Part shown: piece by piece, positions 15,244 through 15,569 of the stretch
How the letters are laid out: each line of letters starts with the position of its first letter
Numbering within the stretch: the first letter of the stretch is position 1
NCBI GenBank assembly: GCA_002345825.1
Contig: DDWD01000071.1
Span: forward strand, 1-15,569
Source of the DNA: Bacteroidales bacterium UBA2295
Lineage (GTDB): Bacteria > Bacteroidota > Bacteroidia > Bacteroidales > Tenuifilaceae
Reading direction: 5' to 3'
DNA length: 15,569 nt
Notes under the pieces: generated by a model
Told to the model about the DNA's origin: nothing
What the model saw: the letters and a program-made list of their open reading frames with translations, nothing else
The model's database searches: none
Program-made: the position numbers and the translations under genes

Positions 15244-15569
15244 TGGCGTGTTTAATGTTGGTATAAAAATTGGCACAAAGTAAAGCATTTAGGAATCGAA
15301 CTACAAAATTTTTAGAAAAATATGCCGCTGTACACCTCCGATGCTATATATGTTTATTGCTTATAGTAAGCGGTGTGCACAACTTAACGAAAATTAATAT
15401 GCTATGTTATACTCCACTTGAGCAACAAGACAGTTTAAATAATTTTCCTCAACTTGGGGATAAAACATCACAGCAATATGGTGGTTTATTTTGCAATAAT
15501 GAGTCCAGTCTAAAAAGGTTATAGGCAAAAATAAAGATTTAATTCCATATTCAATTGTTAATAAGTCAT
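15244..15569 (-). promoter_or_regulatory. topA upstream region with a candidate promoter; otherwise no gene seen
   Basis: On the minus strand TTTG (15307-15304), 20 bases, then TTACTTTG (15283-15276) is close to the Bacteroidetes TTTG/TAnnTTTG promoter. It would begin transcription about 25-30 bases before ATG 15243, which supports that start over ATG 15288. The remaining part to the right edge is AT-rich. A plus-strand 84-codon frame at 15270-15524 has no family signature or ribosome-binding site and crosses this promoter, so it is not called. No tRNA or strong terminator was seen. Confidence 0.5.

Noticed and set aside
15270..15524. Plus-strand 84-codon frame upstream of topA
   Set aside because: It crosses the likely topA promoter, lacks a ribosome-binding site and shows no known motif.
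1..15569. DGR template repeat, avd or reverse transcriptase elsewhere in the window
   Set aside because: I saw no second copy of the CTCCGTGTCCGTGCAGTCC end on either strand, and all long reading frames have other identities.

Overview
The window looks like chromosomal DNA of a Bacteroidota (Bacteroidetes) bacterium. The grounds are a complete gliding/type IX secretion (T9SS) core cluster, the low-GC sequence, the scarcity of strong Shine-Dalgarno sites, and several candidate promoters of the Bacteroidetes kind (TTTG or TTG, about 20 bp, then TAnnTTTG). The genus cannot be named from the sequence; the porP-K-L-M-N gene order resembles the Bacteroidales/Porphyromonas arrangement.

Left part (1-1170) is accessory. 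It starts with the 3' end of an Fib_succ_major/DUF1566-like surface protein gene. Its last codons look like the variable region of a diversity-generating retroelement (DGR) target and are followed at once by a strong hairpin. A gene-poor stretch of about 300 bases with two more hairpins follows, then a leftward toxin-antitoxin pair: a ParE/RelE-type toxin overlapping a small unrecognised antitoxin that has a palindrome and promoter in front of it.

Middle part (1171-5400) is metabolic. A leftward aspartate/glutamate racemase family gene diverges from a rightward group: a VanZ-like small membrane protein, a long-chain acyl-CoA ligase, and a ManC-type mannose-1-phosphate guanylyltransferase two bases behind it. 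This group ends at a strong, symmetric (probably bidirectional) terminator at 5363-5393.

Right part (5411-15243) is all leftward. In transcription order it reads topA (DNA topoisomerase I), an arginase-fold protein that has lost half of its metal ligands and overlaps topA by 4 bases, a 213-base regulatory gap with a perfect 10-bp inverted repeat, then porP-gldK-gldL-gldM-gldN. PorP is an outer-membrane PorP/SprF protein. GldK is an outer-membrane lipoprotein that in the family forms a periplasmic ring with GldN. GldL and GldM form the proton-driven inner-membrane motor, and their key charged residues (GldL E54, GldM R9) are present. GldL has an unusually long cytoplasmic helical region.

The items most worth a second look are the orphan DGR-like target at the left edge, the degenerate arginase-fold protein between topA and the T9SS operon, the inverted repeat in front of porP, and the extended GldL tail. 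No tRNA, rRNA, CRISPR array or insertion sequence was seen.
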